Source: Microbotryum silenes-acaulis
Lineage: Eukaryota; Basidiomycota; Microbotryomycetes; Microbotryales; Microbotryaceae
Direction: 5' to 3'
DNA: 64,000 nucleotides
Assembly (NCBI GenBank): GCA_003665825.1
Contig: QPFY01000003.1
Location: 1,860,001-1,924,000, forward strand
This document shows positions 54,455 to 64,000 of the stretch, one piece after another. The position numbers were made by a program, and so were the translations under genes. The notes beneath the pieces are model-generated. The model was not told the origin of the DNA. It ran no database searches and was given only the letters and a program-made list of their open reading frames with translations. The first letter of the stretch is position 1; the number at the start of each line of letters is the position of its first letter.

Positions 54455-57400
54455 TCAAACGACTACAGTCTTCTGCAAAGTCTTGAGATCCGCTCCCGTT
54501 CCCGTCGTCGAAGGCGGATCATCCACGTCCATCGCCCCACCATTTTGAGCGTGTTCGCCAACGACGGCTTTCAGTCCCGCAGCTATATAAGCTTGTTCCT
54601 CCGCAACGCTCAATTGTCTTTCTCGATCATCTCCTAATAGCCCATTACGCGCGTTCACGCGAGGTACTTTATCACCACTCATGAGACCTCCCAGGAGGAG
54701 CGCGAGAGGAGCGATACCGACTTCACCTACGACGCCTGTTCGAGCTGCCGATTCGGCGATTCGATTGACTAGAGTATCGTCGGCGTAGATGGAAGGGGAA
54801 ACGGGGTAGTACCTCCCTGCGAGATCCGTCATCAGGAGATCGACTTCCCGACCTGGGGTGAGGCAACGCCAGCGATGAGCGGGGAAAGGAGGCGCGGGCA
54901 TCTTTTTGCGGTAGTGTAACGTGTTGGGAGTTAGTGATCCCGTTCCAACACCGTTGTTGTTGAGTGCTTTGGTAGAAGTGATTGGGTTCGCGGAGGAGGC
55001 TTTAAGGGCTTTGGATGCGACGAGTCGTTTGTTCGCTTTCATCTTCGTATCGCTCGATTCGGCTGCCTCATCCTCCGAAGACGATTCGTCCTCGCTCGAA
55101 GAATCAAAAGCCAACCCGTTCGATCGAGCCCATTCGTTTTGATGGCCGTTCAACAACATGTTCGAAAACGCCCCCGCAGCGGTCGTGTTCAACCCATCGT
55201 TGCGGTTAATTTGGATCGGCAATTCCTTACCGTTGTTGTGGTTGTTGATCGCGTTCTCGAAATCCATCGTTGCGTCATCGTCACCAAAGATATCGTCATC
55301 CGAGACGTAGTCTGCTGGCATACCGTCATCCGCCGCGAGGGTGATTTCGTTCATCTCGTACACCTTTCCTCGTACGAGTAAAGGGCAATCCCGTCCTCCG
55401 CGGGCGAATTTGGTAATGTGCAATACGAGCGAAGTCGGCATTTGCAAAGGTGAATGATCGATGACTTGAGCTTCGACGGAAGAAGGCAGTTCGACGTTGG
55501 AGGCCAGTCGCACGACATCGCCGACATGGATAAGTTCGGGTCCGTAAAAGACGAAAGCGTGCGAGAGGAAGCGTGTCGTCGGTCGAGCCATGAACATCGA
55601 TCGTAATGCGCTCAGCGACGACTGACCGTTCGAGAGCGAAGGGTCCGGAAGGAGGTGGGACCCCGTTTCGATCGTCGGCAGGGAACGAGTTTGAATCGAG
55701 GCGAAGAACTGGCCGGTCATGTAAGCCGAGAGGAAAGCCGCTCGAGTGGCGTGAATGCCGTCCGCGAGCAGGTCGCGGGTCCATTGACGCGAATGAGCCA
55801 CTTCGGAGCTTCCTAGTGCGATTGCGTTCGACATTTCCTCCGAAGTCAGACCGGCGGCGATGTAGCCCAACCAGGGCACGACTTCATTCGCGGCAAAAGT
55901 GCGCTCGGGTTGGTCAAGTAAAGCGAGAAACTCGATGCGATATTCGACGAGAGGTGACAATTGTGATTTTGGATTGGGTTTGACAGTACGTCCTCGGATG
56001 ATCGCGGGCCAATGGCTAAACCTTGGTGTCGCCGGGGCGTTGGATCGGCGTCGAGTCGCATCGGCAGGCGGTAACAGTTCGAGCTGGGCCAATTCTTCGT
56101 GCGTTTTTGCCCATACAAGCTCACCCACTCGGCACCATGACGGATGATCAATATCGGCGGTCTTGTTCGCCAGCCAGGGTGAATGCACGACAGCGACTCG
56201 GTTCGGATCGGCGGCTCGCATCTCGTGGGCAAACTGGTCGGCTCGCGATTCGAGTTCGTTCGTCGCTACGAATGACGATCTTCGGCCACTAGAAGCTGCC
56301 GGGGCTTTCGCAGCGGTACCGTTCGACTTTGTCGGGACGCCTTTGGTCCTTGCTGCTGCTGCTGCTGCTGCTGCTTTCGTCCCTGTCGGAACGTGCGGTT
56401 CAGACCCTTCGTCCTCGTCCATCAAGGAGCTCGCATCATCCTCGTCCACAACCCGGGCTTTGCTTTTGGTCTTTTTGGTCGGTGGGGCAGACACTGCTGT
56501 TGCGGCGGCGAGAGGGGCGACAGGCCGCCTTTCGTCTCCACTGTTGTCGGAGGCAGTGACGTTGACCGTGCGCTTCTTCTTGTTCTTGATACTGTTGGAG
56601 CGAGCGGTCGAGGAGGAAGCAGCATTGGCCGAGGGCGTCGCTGTCGGGGTTGCTGTGGCTGATGTCGAGGCACCATTGGCGTTTGCAGCAGCGGCGTTGG
56701 CGTTGGCGTTGGCGTTCTTGGAGACGACCTTGCAGCCATCGCAGGTGCATGTGCCGATACTGCCATGCAAGAGCCAACTTATATGCTTGCCCAAGGACAG
56801 TGCCGATCGAATCTTTCGACCATTGTGGCCTGGATGAAGTGATCCGGATTAAGAGTCAGCGCTAGACTGCCATAAGTTGGGGGGCAGCAGATGGCGAGAC
56901 TTGCCAAAAATGAATCGATCGAGTCGAAGCTTGTTGTTCTTTTGTTGCGCCTGTGTCGGTGGGGGTCCCGACTTGGAGACATCTTTGGGGTGAGTGATTT
57001 GCTCAAAGAGGCCGTACTGGCGAGGGAGGTTGCCGAGGATCCAATGCGCCGCTCCATGTTCTGTTATTGCGAGTCGGTTTGCGTTGGTTTGGCAGAATCA
57101 TCCGGGTGAGGCAGGCGTCAGAAAGGTGGTTGATTTGCGAGTTGATCGGGAGTACCGGGCGGTGGGTGGCAGGCCCGTGAGTGTATGCGGATTCAAGGAC
57201 GGATTGCCAGAGGGAGGGGAGGAACATAAATTCATGTCAGTGGATGAAAAACGAGTGAAATTGAGACGCTGTAGAACATGAAGGAGCTGCGACCCCACTG
57301 CTCGGAGCCCCATCCACGGTCGTGGAGCCCCTATCGGATCGTGAGTTGCGAAAGCGGGCTGGCGTGGCGACGGGCGGGCGTCGTGCCCGGTGCGCGTGCC

Positions 57401-57835
57401 CGAGCGCGGCGGTGAGCGCGGCGGTGACTGTGTGCGCGTCCGAGTCCGGTCCAGGGAACGACCGAGCTCGCAAATTCCCACCTCGTACCCACACATCGGG
57501 GGGGAGGGGGGTGCGAACCCAATCACAGCCTAGTCCAGTGACTGACCATCGTAGAGACCCATGTCCTTGGCCAACCAGTCACCGGCGGTCCTCCTCCACA
57601 GCACGTGCTTGTCGTTCTCCGGTGCGAGCAAGGTCATGTCCTCGTCCTGCTGCGGCCACCGCTTCGAATCGCCATCGCCAAACTCGGTATCGATGCTGAT
57701 CGTGTTGGGTGTGTCCTTCGTCGAGTGAGGCACGGTCGTGATCGAGTACTTGTCCTTCAGGGGAGGGCCACGAGGTGGGAGGTGGATGTCACGAGGCGCT
57801 CGTTCCGTCTTGGTCGGTGCGACGGGCGAGTCCAT
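54455..57835 (-). CDS. Clr2-like transcriptional silencing protein B
   Basis: Exons 57547-57835, 56905-57060 and 54455-56829 join in phase to 2820 nt (939 aa). N-terminal domain: LWRRTAGDWLAKDMGLYD, then EHGAAHWILGNLPRQYGLFEQ, LRLDRFIFGHNGRKIRSALSLGKHISWLLHG and a Cys cluster CTCDGCK, the same order as Clr2-like A. The middle is Ala/Asn-rich; the second half has WCRVGELVWAKTHEEL, FSHWPAIIRGR, HVGDVVRLAS and a C-terminal RWRCLTPGREVDLLMTDLAGRYYPV block. The intron after the first exon sits at the same codon as in copy A but is 486 nt here. The second intron (56830-56904) uses a GC donor (TTTG|GCAAGT). Same family as the 37.5-kb gene; silencing function by analogy to S. pombe Clr2. Confidence 0.78.
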
Positions 57836-58030
57836 GTTGTTGAATGTGCGACTACTACGACCCCGTCGAGCGACGACACCAGAATGAGAACTGGGTTGCG
57901 CGGTGTATCGCTACTGTTGGGTGAACCGAGTGAAGTGGAGTGCAGGTCAGCACTCGAGAAGAGAGCGCCAGCCGCACACGCGCACGCCCTCGCACGCCCT
58001 TAAAACTATTACTACCTCTATATATATAAA
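57836..58030. other. Host DNA between Clr2-like B and the Helitron
   Basis: Short leader/promoter space of the Clr2-like gene; AT-rich (TATATATA) at the insertion point. Confidence 0.5.
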
Positions 58031-58041
58031 CTAGGTTCGGC

Positions 58042-58058
58042 GGCGCGCTCCGCGCGCC
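58042..58058 (-). terminator. Helitron 3' hairpin and CTAG terminus
   Basis: Perfect 7-bp stem with loop GGA read on the minus strand, 7 nt before CTAG. In Helitrons this marks the end of the replicated strand. Confidence 0.8.
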
Positions 58059-58240
58059 TCCTCACCACCGTGACCGTCACCAATGACTCGGTGACCCGCT
58101 GTAACGTACCGTACTTTCGTTGCAGCCGGCAGAGTCGCGTGGGACGACAAACGAACTACAGTCTTCATTTCATGCGAGCTGCGGGATGGCGAGCCTCTGC
58201 TGACTGTCGCAGGTTCACTATGGAGTTTTGTTATAAATCT

Positions 58241-61200
58241 TCATTCTATTAAGCCAAAAACCCGTCTAAAAACTATGTTTTCTGTTACATTATCTGCTTC
58301 CCCATCCTCAGTAGGGTGAAGCAAAACTTTCACACCGTCCACACTCGTTGCCCGGGACAACGCGACGTACAGTTGGCCGTGAGAAAAAACGGGTGTTTCC
58401 AGACACACCCCTACCTGCGCAAGTGACTGCCCCTGCGACTTGTTGATGGTCATAGCCATTGCCAGCCGAATAGGAAACTGGGTCCGGTGCAGAGTGAACG
58501 GAAGACCAGCTGATGATCCTGTTTTCAGTGTGATGCGCGGCAATAAGACGGGCTGCCCAGCATGATCTCCGGTGAGGATGATTGTCTCGAGGACGCGGGT
58601 GTGTAACCGCGTTAACAATAGTCTTGTGCCGTTGCACAGCCCCGCAGCCGGATCCAAGTTCCGGAGGAGCATAACGGGACATCCTACTTTGAATTTTGCA
58701 GCATGCAACGGCATCCCTGCGATGTTGAGACTCTGAAGGTACTCGATCGAGAACAGTGACTCGTCTTCGTCTTCGACCGAATCCGCGCTGTAGAACGTTT
58801 GAGCGTCGCCCGGTAGCAGGTCGAGCACCATATCGTTGATCTGATCCACTTCTGAGTTTTTGGGCGCCAGAATTGCTCAATTGCTGAAGTAGGCAACTTT
58901 TTCGTCTGTTGACATGTTGTCCAGCTCGAGCACGGGAACGGGGTAAACATGTCTGATCAACCCGGATCTGTTTCTCGAGGCAGCCGGTAGGAGAAGATCG
59001 GATGGGAGCGCGATGGTGTCCTCTGTCTTGTTCGCCGAGCCGTCTCCGACCCCTAAGAGCCAATCTGCAAAGCCCTGTGCCTTTGTCCGTTCCGTTTCGG
59101 TCATGCGATCTGCAGCGGCCAGAAGACGCATGTTTGTCTGAGCTCGCACCGCAGGCTGTCAGTATAGGGTTTCAAAGGCAGGTAAGGAGTCTCCACTTAC
59201 AGAGAGACGCAGTACTTCGACTTCTCCCCAGAAGTCAGCATTCATGATGCAAGCGTCGACAATCTGTGCAGGCGATGCCTTGGGAATAACGGGAAGGCAT
59301 TGCTTCGGATCCCCTGTGAGGTTACAGCAGAGCCGGTCAGTTCTGCCCTGCGCTGTCTTTAGAGAGAATGGAACACACCTGCCAACACGACGGTCACTCC
59401 ACCGAATCGAGCCGTTGAGGATCGCACATCTTGCAACATCCTGTCCACCAGCTGGAAACATCGACGGTGCTGCATCGGTGCTTCGTCCCAGACGATCAAG
59501 TCGCACATCCGAAAAAGCTCGGCGAGCTGTCCTTGTTTCGGAACGTTGCACGTAGAGTCGTCAAAGATGTCGATCGGGATCTTGAACCGTGAATGTGCCG
59601 TTCTTCCTTTTGGCAGTAGCAGTGCAGCAATACCCGATGATGCAACGGCAAGAGCGTATTTTCCCTCGGACCGAATCCGAGCAAGGATCGTTTTTTCCAA
59701 GAACGTTTTGCCTGTCCCTCCTGGAGCATCGATGAAGAAGACCTTTCCGCGGTTGTTCAGGACTGAGTCAAGAACGGTTTCAACAACAATGCGTTGTTCG
59801 GTGTTGCACGACTCAATGTTCTTTCTCCAGAGCGCATCCATTTCGTGAAGTTCCGCTGGTGTCGCTGATTCCTCCAGAATAAGACGGTTTGTTGCAGCTT
59901 CGTCATCGAACTGGATTGTTGGCAACGGCAGACCGTGGTCTGCTAATGAGGAATCGAGCCGTTGGAGAATATTGTTGAGCTGAAGCAGCCCCCAGTTAGC
60001 GACATGCTCGGGCGTGATCATCATCTGTTGCCTTTGGTTTCGGAGGTGGTACTCGACGTCCTGGGTGAGGTTGTCATAGTGCTTCGTCCACAACTGCGCC
60101 GCGTTTGTCACTCCATCATCGGCCGTTAACAGCATGGCAAACAGGTGCCGCAGCTCGTGCCCAGTGCGGAAGATCGCCGCTTCGGTCAGACATCTGTCGG
60201 CTTCAGCGTCGTTGCGTAGGAGTCCCCGTTCGACACAGGCTTCCCGGAAGGTTCGAAACTCAACACCGTTGAACGTCCTCAGATGCGCAAACGTTGTCGG
60301 TGAAGGAACCTTGAGAAGAAGCAGTCTCAGGTAGTACCGCTCGCCGCCTTCAGGACCACAAAAAAAGATTCTTCCGATTGTCCGGTTGTCCCTTTTCCGT
60401 CGCACCCAAGCTCGATCTTCGCTGTTCCACCTGAATCGGGTCGGCACGTCGGCGTAGAGCAATCCTTGCGCGTTGAGATCAGGAGGTGTCTTGACGCACA
60501 GTTTCAGGAAGGCGGTTAACGTTGTCTCCGGTGGGGCTGATAGATCTGGAGCTCCCTTATCGGGGTCGAACCGAACTTCCTGCTCATTTGCGAGGTGCAG
60601 CGCGAGTCTGGCCACTGCGGGATCCCGATCGTGCATCTCGAATCGAAATATTCGGTGAATGGCTTCCGGAGCGCAAACATATCGAGCGTCAAGGAAGTCG
60701 TTGATTTCGTCTCGAGCTCCGGGTTCGTCGATCGTGAACGAAGTTCGGTCGTGTCCCTTGTAAACATATTTGTAGAGATATTTGACTGCTGCAACCCCGC
60801 TCGCAATTTCGACGTTGACATGACAATTGTACTTGGAAGCAAGCCACGGATTTGTAGGAACAACGTTTGCATCCGTATAAACTTCTTCTTGCGCGGTGCC
60901 CGGGAATTTGACATATTGGTGTATTCCGCGACGCCGGTAGTGAGGATATCCACCGTCTTCGCTGGTCGTCCGCGGTTGGAGTCGTTTAGGAAACCTTTTG
61001 GTACACTTCCCATGGTCGTCGTGGCACGCATGTTTGCCAGGACGATCACACCGCCGGTGGAGCATGCAGTTTGTGATAGTCTCAAACAACGCAGGGAACT
61101 TTTCGGGGTCCGGTATTTCCGCAGTAACGATCTTGTCGTAGTCGTCAATTGTCTTTGGCTTGTCTTCTGGGTCCATGATTAAGAGGATGTGGGCGTGAGG

Positions 61201-63397
61201 CAGCCCGCGCTTTTGAAATTCGACGACATAAACATATGCGATGACCTGTGCAAAGAATTGAGGCTTGTGAGCATTCTATCAGCTCTGTTTCGACTGAGTC
61301 CCAGAATGACATACCTTCCCAAAGACTCCTGGTGCATGGCCACGGCCTAATACATCCGCAAGGAGGGCTTTCAATTTCCCGTGAAAGACCCGTGCTACTA
61401 TGTCGGGACGGTCGGATGCGGCTTGCCCGGGAAGCAACGCGTTGACGATTTCCGACCAGGCAGGATTGCATGTCATCGTGATGAATATGTCCGGAGCACC
61501 GAAAACACGAACGATGGCCATAGCATCTTGGTAAAGTTGGACCATTTGGCGTGGCGATCCGGTGTGTGACGACGGTAGAATTACTCTCTTGCCAATCTGC
61601 GCGGGATCGAGTCCTTCAGCCAGACTTGCTTGAAGGGACGAATACTCTTCGGCTCTGAGCTTTTTTTGATTTGTTCTCATCCACCGAAGCCGATCCTGTT
61701 CAGTTAGTGCCCAGGCGTCGGCAACAAATTTCTGGAACAACCGGCCTCCAAGGAACAATGTCGGGTAGCTGATATTGTTGGGACGGATATGGAAGTAGTA
61801 CGCGTTGAATTGGTTTTGCGTTACACGTTTCGAGCCGCTCGGCCCGGTTTGTGGGTTATTGTGGGCGTTGGTGTTATCCATTGTGTGTTGCAAGACGCCG
61901 TCTTCGTCCCGCACCCGTCGAGCTGCCTCCGTTGCGGAAGTATTTTGGCTGAGGGGGATTCTGTCGTAGTACCAGTCTTCGCCGTATGGTAACAGTAGCG
62001 GATATGTCAGGGCCATGAGCGCAGGGTGCCCATCGTAAATGAATTGAATCCCGTGGCTGTTGTCGTTTGGCGGGTGACGTAATCGGACGACAATCTCTCT
62101 TCTCGAAGACCGGTATTCTGTGTCGTCCCCGGGTAGAATGACGGCAACCTCGTCTTCAGTTGGTAAGTTGTAGATTCTCGGATCTCGATTGCGCGGCGCA
62201 AGTAACCGCAGCTGGTACATATGTGATGCATCACAGTCCATGAACTCCTGTGCTGTCAAGAACAGTTTGACGCGCCTATTGTGATGTTGCAGCATACCGT
62301 CGAGTAGTGGAACAATTTGTTGATATGCCGTGTCCAGACGTCGTACTTCTTCAGACGGTCCATTGAATCTGCGTCGCGCTTCAATGCGTTCCGTCGGAGC
62401 CAGGAATAGAATCTGCGCAAAGACTGGGTTGCTTGCTGGGGATGGTGCCAGAGTGCCGATACGATGAAATACGTTCCCGCTCAGGTAGAAAGATGGTGGC
62501 CCGGAACCGCTGATGATGCCATGACCTTCCTTTGCTTGTCCCGAATGATGCCATAGCAAAGCTTTCATTGAATGCCAGAATGCGTTCCCAAAAGATCTTC
62601 TCAACTGTTTCACGGATATTCAGCAAGGCTGTTAGTCCGCTGTACTTGATTTAGCAGGTTGAAGGAATGGACGTGTACCGACCTGGACCATCGCCAGTCA
62701 AAAGCGCGAGCAGCTCGGGGGGCGGTTTTTCGATTCCGGGTAGCCGAACTTTGCCGTCCGCGCAACAGGTTTTGAATGGTGTGACCTCGCCTGGGGTCGA
62801 TGATCTTTCGAACTCCCAGTGTAAAGCCGAACAGATTGGACACTGCAATGTCATTGAGCCGAGATCGTGTCGGGCGAAAGGCCCTTCCGGCAGCGGCAGC
62901 AGAGCAGTCGGGGGGGTCCGGTTCGATCGCACTCTTTCGCGTTGGCGTCGTTGGCGCTGCTCCGCGGATCGGCGATCGACGGCAGTAGTGGTCGAAGTTG
63001 CAGTTGCGTCTGTACCTGACCCCGCGACGTGAGATAGGTCTGGAACTGGTTCATAACGTGGGCGAACGGATCTCAAGCCTGGAGGTGAAGGACTGCGGGC
63101 GCGTCGCAGTTGCCCGGCTGCCGATGCAGATTGACTCGACGATCCAATTTGCGCGACGTCGTCTTCTTCGATTCGCCGCTGCTGCCTCTCGCGAAGTCGT
63201 CGTTGTCGCTGTGCTTCGGATCTGAGATTGTTCGAGGTTGCTGGCGGCGGCGTGTGTGCGATTAGAGCGGGGGCCGGGTTGTGCGGAGGAGGGACGCGAG
63301 CAGCCTCACGGGCGGCGCGCTCAGCTCGCTCACGTTGCCGACGTCTCTGCTGCCCCTCTGCTCTCCGTGAAGGTTGTTGTAGAGGAGACGATGTCAT
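58241..63397 (-). pseudogene. Helitron Rep/Pif1-like helicase with stop and frameshift
   Basis: Exons recognised: 62683-63397 (R/Q-rich start; C-x2-C finger with HWEFER and CCADGKVRLP), 61315-62628, 59379-61245, 59201-59313 and 58241-59155, with phase-consistent introns. Rep motifs: HUH as GLPHAHILL (about 61175-61200) and the tyrosine motif KYLYKYVYKG (about 60760-60795). Helicase: Walker A APGGTGKT, Walker B-like VWDEAPM, ASSGIAALLL, DPKQCLPVIP, FTLHRTQFPIRLAMAMTINKSQGQS and YVALSRAT. A TGA at 58877-58879 interrupts the helicase in frame, and a one-base frame change between about 62500 and 62600 breaks the N-terminal domain. The protein would otherwise exceed 1500 aa. Helitrons transpose by rolling-circle replication. 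Confidence 0.9.
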
Positions 63398-64000
63398 TTC
63401 GGCAGTGGCAGGAACTGGATGATTGAAGGAACTACGCTACGATGTGGTAGACACGCAAGACAGGTCGTTTCAGTCTGCTTCGGGAAGCAGAGGGTCATGT
63501 GCCACGCTGCTTTGATTGAAAATGGAACCTCGGCGAACGTGGGCGAAACGGCCTGTGGCCGGCCGACCCTTTCTGAAATAGCGCTAGCTGGCTCAGGGGA
63601 CACGCTGGACCGAGAGCTGTTGCAGTAGCGAAACTATTATGACGTCACGCCACATGGTTTGTCTGTTGGTTTGTCTTTTGGTTTGTCTTTCGTTCTTTGA
63701 CGTTCTTTGTCTCCCGTTACGTCTTTAGTAGATAGTAGAGATAGTAGAGATAGAGATTGTCTCCCGTTACGTCTTTAGTAGATAGTAGAGATAGAGATAG
63801 TAGAGATAGTAGAATAGTAGAATAGTAGATAGTAGGATAGTAGGATAGTAGGATAAGATTGGACAGGTTCTGTCAGCCAAAAAAGTCGGGAGATTGAAAA
63901 GTTCATAAATTTTGACAGGTATAAGATTGGGCGATATAAATTTTCTCAGGTCTGACTGTACTTGTCTCGCGACTCTGTGACAGCTGCCACATGTCGCCGG
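63398..64000. repeat. Simple and tandem repeats to window end
   Basis: GTTTGTCT-type repeats at 63655-63700 are followed by a ~49-bp unit (starting GTCTCCCGTTACG) present twice (63709 and 63760), then runs of AGTAGAGAT, AGTAGAAT and AGTAGGAT to about 63855. No gene supported. Confidence 0.7.

Larger units (their letters stand above)
58031..63397 (-). mobile_element. Helitron (autonomous type, decayed); 5' end not located
   Basis: Transcribed on the minus strand, with a textbook 3' terminus: hairpin GGCGCGC-GGA-GCGCGCC (58058-58042), 7-nt spacer, CTAG (58031-58034) next to a host T. Coding DNA for Rep/helicase fills the rest. The 5' TC end must lie right of 63397, probably near or beyond the simple repeats. 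Confidence 0.85.

Overview
The window is nuclear DNA from a basidiomycete fungus. Almost every recognisable gene is cut by several short GT-AG introns (about 45-140 nt), and small exons of 14-21 nt recur. The content is fungal: a group X hybrid histidine kinase, two Clr2-type silencing proteins, Nce101, a Helitron and a Copia relic. High GC, dense small introns and abundant Helitron/Copia debris fit Pucciniomycotina, perhaps Microbotryomycetes; that placement is inference, not measured.

Left block (1-11.8 kb): a partial 3' exon of an unknown gene, LSM8 (whose start codon appears split by an intron), a GAF-domain protein, a small hypothetical gene, a His-rich repeat-bearing hydrophilic protein, NCE101 and a KEN-box (securin-like) protein. 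At 12.0-13.7 kb lies a 1.62-kb terminal-inverted-repeat transposon with a 10-bp target duplication and Helitron-like ends nested inside it; a second inverted-repeat element follows at 14.1-14.8 kb.

Middle block (15.4-43 kb), gene dense: a 2613-aa group X hybrid histidine kinase in 12 exons, a divergent histone H2B/H2A pair, an ASCC2/Cue3-like CUE protein, a small unresolved gene, an auxin-efflux-carrier-family transporter, mitochondrial enoyl reductase (ETR1), a five-CCCH zinc-finger protein (ZC3H3-like), a Clr2-like silencing protein and NF-YA/HAP2. Exon phases close exactly in all of these unless stated.

Right block (43.5-64 kb) is an accessory island: a decayed Copia polymerase, a foldback hairpin element, another transposon terminus, two inverted fragments resembling FunK1-type proteins, a pseudogene with two in-frame stops beside a Helitron-like end, and an intron-bearing tRNA-Thr. 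A second Clr2-like gene follows, then a 5-kb Helitron whose Rep/helicase carries one nonsense codon and one frameshift, and simple repeats to the window end. The two Clr2-like genes, presumed heterochromatin factors, bracket most of the island.
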